Shown piece after piece: positions 61,792-63,655 of a stretch of DNA of 63,655 nucleotides (its first letter is position 1; each line of letters starts with the position of its first letter). Origin of the DNA: Bacilli bacterium (GTDB lineage: Bacteria > Bacillota_I > Bacilli_A > RFN20 > CAG-826); contig JALCDB010000009.1 in the NCBI GenBank assembly GCA_022641095.1, forward strand, positions 1-63,655, in the 5' to 3' direction. The notes beneath the pieces are model-generated. The model saw only the letters and a list, made by a program, of their open reading frames with translations, was not told the DNA's origin and searched no databases. A program made the translations under genes and the position numbers.

Positions 61792-62369
61792 CCCCTTGCT
61801 ATCCCGATGGGCGGAAATTCGTGCCCGCGGAAAAACGCGCCAAAAGGAAAATCCCAAGCGCGGCCAACCGCGGGATGGGGTTTGAAAAAGACATTAACGA
61901 CACGAACGGATATTACCTGGAAAAAGGTTTGGCGCTCATCTATAAGCGCCCCACCCCGATTAATATCGTAAAAGTCGATTACGCGCACGGGGCCAAAATC
62001 ACCCAAGCTTACTTCGAGGCCCAAAGCACGACCGACTATAATGGCGTCTATAAAGGCCATTACCTTGACTTCGAGGCCAAATCCACCCGGAGCAAGACCT
62101 CCTTTCCGCTAGGCAACATCGCCCCTCAGCAAGTGAGACATCTCCGAAACGTCCAAAAAAACGGGGGTATCGCCTTCTTCATTATCAACTGGTACGCCCA
62201 TGGCGAAACCTATATCCTTGATGCCTCCTATGTCTGCGACTTCTATGAATGCAAACCCCGCAAATCGATCCCGTACCGCGATTGCCAAAAGAACGGCCAT
62301 CTCGTCAAAGAAGGGTATCGACCCCGTTATGATTACTTGCCTTTGGTCGAGAGGTTTTTCTTGAAATAA
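61788..62369 (+). CDS. recU: Holliday junction resolvase RecU
   Basis: A 193-residue protein starting at the ATG at 61788 within the exonuclease stop. Signatures are NRGMGFEKDINDTNGYYLEKGLA in segments, TPINIVKVDYAHG, and the catalytic block STTDYNGVYKGHYLDFEAK, then TSFPLGNIAPQQVRHL. RecU cuts Holliday junctions and is confined to Bacillota. In Bacillus recU lies near nth and dnaD as here, though with ponA next to it. Its last 37 bases overlap the 3' end of the convergent nth gene. Confidence 0.95.
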   Translation: MTPCYPDGRKFVPAEKRAKRKIPSAANRGMGFEKDINDTNGYYLEKGLALIYKRPTPINIVKVDYAHGAKITQAYFEAQSTTDYNGVYKGHYLDFEAKSTRSKTSFPLGNIAPQQVRHLRNVQKNGGIAFFIINWYAHGETYILDASYVCDFYECKPRKSIPYRDCQKNGHLVKEGYRPRYDYLPLVERFFLK

Positions 62370-62977
62370 GGACAAACGCCCAAAAGCCCGCATTCGTGGC
62401 AAACGGGGTTTTTAGCATGGCAAACGGCACGGCCGAATTCGACAAACGCGTGATGGAGATAAATCCATTCGCCTTGCGGAAAAACCCTTTCAAGCTTTTC
62501 CTCGATACGACCGGGATCGGTTCCGATTTTGGCATAGCCAAGACGCGAAGCCACGCGGGAGACGTGCGTGTCGACGGGGATGGCGGGAACGCCTTTCGTC
62601 TCAATCAAATAAACGCCCGCTGTCTTTTTGCCCACTCCCGGAAGACTCATCAAAAGAGAGCGGTCTTGAGGAATCGTCCCCCCAAAAGTCCCCTGAATCG
62701 CTTTGCTGAGAGCGATGAGGTTCTTGGCTTTGGAACGGTAAAGGCCCAGAGGGTGGATGTCGCTTTCGACCTTTTCCAAAGGAGCCCCCGCCAACGCCGC
62801 GGGCGTCGGGAAGTCCGAAAAGAGCCGCGGCGTGACCCGGTTGACCGATCTGTCAGTCGTCTGAGCGCTCATAACGATAGCGCAAAGGCATTCGAAATCG
62901 TTATGGAAAACCAGGGCGCATTTGGCCTCAGGAAACCGGCTTTTCAGATACGATAGGACGACCTCACTTGGAGCCAC
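62333..62977 (-). CDS. nth: Endonuclease III (DNA glycosylase/AP lyase)
   Basis: The protein has 214 residues from a GTG at 62977, inside the last codons of dnaD; the further-upstream open frame is dnaD read out of frame. The HhH motif with catalytic Lys is LPGVGKKTAGVYL near 115, the catalytic Asp is in VDTHVSRVASRL near 138, and the 4Fe-4S loop is CHAKNPVCHECGLLGVC (C-x6-C-x2-C-x5-C). It removes oxidised pyrimidines. It is translationally coupled to dnaD, the usual dnaD-nth pair of Bacilli. Confidence 0.94.
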   Translation of the reverse strand: MAPSEVVLSYLKSRFPEAKCALVFHNDFECLCAIVMSAQTTDRSVNRVTPRLFSDFPTPAALAGAPLEKVESDIHPLGLYRSKAKNLIALSKAIQGTFGGTIPQDRSLLMSLPGVGKKTAGVYLIETKGVPAIPVDTHVSRVASRLGYAKIGTDPGRIEEKLERVFPQGEWIYLHHAFVEFGRAVCHAKNPVCHECGLLGVCPYFKKNLSTKGK

Positions 62978-63632
62978 CGCTGCCGGCACCCCACATTTTC
63001 TTGGCCAGATCCAATGTCTTTTCGATGTCTTTGTCCCAGGTTGCGGTAACTCCGGAAGCCCCTTCTTTCGCCACGTCGGAAGCAACCCGTTTGTCCCGAA
63101 GGCACTTGTCGACGAAACGAAGGTTCTTTTTGTTTTGGGCCAAGGAATCCAAAAGGGCGTTCTCGATCTCCTCGTCCTGGTAACCGCTGTCGAGCCATTC
63201 GCCGATCGCCTGATTCTCAAGAGGGGAAAGGGTGCGGTTCAGTTTGCTTTCGAAGAAGGCGATCAACTTCGAAATCCGATCGTTCCGCTCTTGGCTCATG
63301 AGGTTGGCCTGATTGCGTTCCAAACTCTTTTGGAAAGTCTGGTAAACCTTCTCTTTGAGGGTATCCAAAGAGGTTCGCATCTTGCCCGAAGAAGCGTCAT
63401 AGAGCAAATATCCTTTGTTCACGAGCGAAACCATCAGTTTGTCGATTTTCTCAGGCTTGAACGTCATTTTCATCGAAAGGCCATCGGCGGTCACGAACGT
63501 GTTCCCTTGCTCAAGAAGGTGGTCGATTGAAAGAATGACCGCAAGTTCGTCTTCGTTTAAGCCCATCCGTTTATACGAGTCGATGAGGACGTAACGGAAA
63601 TCCACCGCCGACATCAATGCGCTTTTGGTCAT
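62964..63632 (-). CDS. dnaD: DnaD-like replication initiation protein
   Basis: A 222-residue protein. Residues ~1-90 are a winged-helix N-domain (NEDELAVILSIDHLL). Residues ~120-195 are the DnaD/DnaB C-terminal domain (FESKLNRTLSPLENQAIGEWL, YxxxI-like ending VDKCLRDK). It remodels DNA during helicase loading at replication start or restart. On the minus strand TAAAAT ends six bases before the ATG and no Shine-Dalgarno site is present, so the mRNA is likely leaderless. Confidence 0.92.
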   Translation of the reverse strand: MTKSALMSAVDFRYVLIDSYKRMGLNEDELAVILSIDHLLEQGNTFVTADGLSMKMTFKPEKIDKLMVSLVNKGYLLYDASSGKMRTSLDTLKEKVYQTFQKSLERNQANLMSQERNDRISKLIAFFESKLNRTLSPLENQAIGEWLDSGYQDEEIENALLDSLAQNKKNLRFVDKCLRDKRVASDVAKEGASGVTATWDKDIEKTLDLAKKMWGAGSGGSK

Positions 63633-63655
63633 AGGGCTATTTTACACTAGAAAGG

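Noticed and set aside
1-63655. CRISPR arrays, tRNA genes and insertion sequences
   Set aside because: Scanning by eye showed no regularly spaced direct repeats, no recognisable tRNA TPsiC arm with matching acceptor stem, and no transposase-like protein.

Overview
The window looks like chromosomal DNA of an uncultivated, non-sporulating-looking member of the Bacillota (class Bacilli). The evidence is the gene set and gene order: rpoE (RNA polymerase delta), RecU, DnaD, RNase Y, YmdB, DUF951, a gpsB-like gene next to RNase P RNA, and the order pgsA-cinA-recA-rny-ymdB-miaB, all characteristic of Bacilli. The core genes are moderately GC-rich for that class. TGA is used as a stop, so the Mycoplasma code does not apply. 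A relative of the gut/rumen Erysipelotrichales-RF39-Acholeplasmatales lineages is likely, but that placement is inference. No tRNA, 5S/16S/23S rRNA, CRISPR array or insertion sequence was recognised.

Region 1 (1-11.7 kb) is a visibly AT-richer accessory island, all on the minus strand. In transcription order it holds a small sigma factor (10541-10011), a holin (9694-9398), two paralogous proteins joining a degenerate Fic-like domain to a nucleotidyltransferase domain (9324-7605), a 2261-residue Rhs/YD-repeat protein with no signal peptide (7591-806), a terminator, and a membrane protein running off the left edge. The sigma gene and the holin-Rhs operon share a two-block promoter motif with identical 13-base spacing (GGTTGTGAAAA-N13-ACCAAAC). 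This suggests a self-activating sigma factor that switches on a holin and a giant leaderless protein. The layout recalls the tcdR-tcdE-toxin logic of Clostridioides difficile, but with an Rhs protein as cargo. It is the most interesting part of the window.

Region 2 (11.7-31.3 kb) is mixed: a lipoprotein with a membrane-anchored XRE regulator, a PepO-type M13 peptidase, an iron-sulfur flavoprotein (GltD-like) overlapping hypA, an ABC exporter operon led by glutathione peroxidase, a four-domain CoA-disulfide-reductase/rhodanese/TusA/DsrE protein divergent from a DUF134-NifX fusion across a palindromic operator, a protein tyrosine phosphatase, a 25-codon microgene, a DEAD-box helicase, a CvpA-like protein and a PTS EIIC-like permease.

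Region 3 (31.3-45.1 kb) carries metabolism and housekeeping: two peptidases (M32, PepF), class I aldolase, a NifU-like scaffold, CysQ-like phosphatase, a flavin oxidoreductase, a methyltransferase, the ychF-ispF-argS-rpoE operon and a cold-shock protein.

Region 4 (45.2-63.6 kb) is almost all minus strand: two fused ATPase-permease ABC proteins, DUF951, fhs, tcdA, miaA, miaB, ymdB, rny, recA, pncC/cinA, pgsA, rnpB and gpsB. Across a divergent promoter lie a DnaQ-like exonuclease and recU, convergent with dnaD-nth. MiaB carries an extra C-terminal YlbF/YmcA-like domain, a fusion that joins two genes adjacent in Bacillus near RNase Y. Many convergent gene pairs are separated by clear intrinsic terminators, and several genes have a -10 box only 6-14 bases before the start codon, suggesting leaderless or very short-leader mRNAs.
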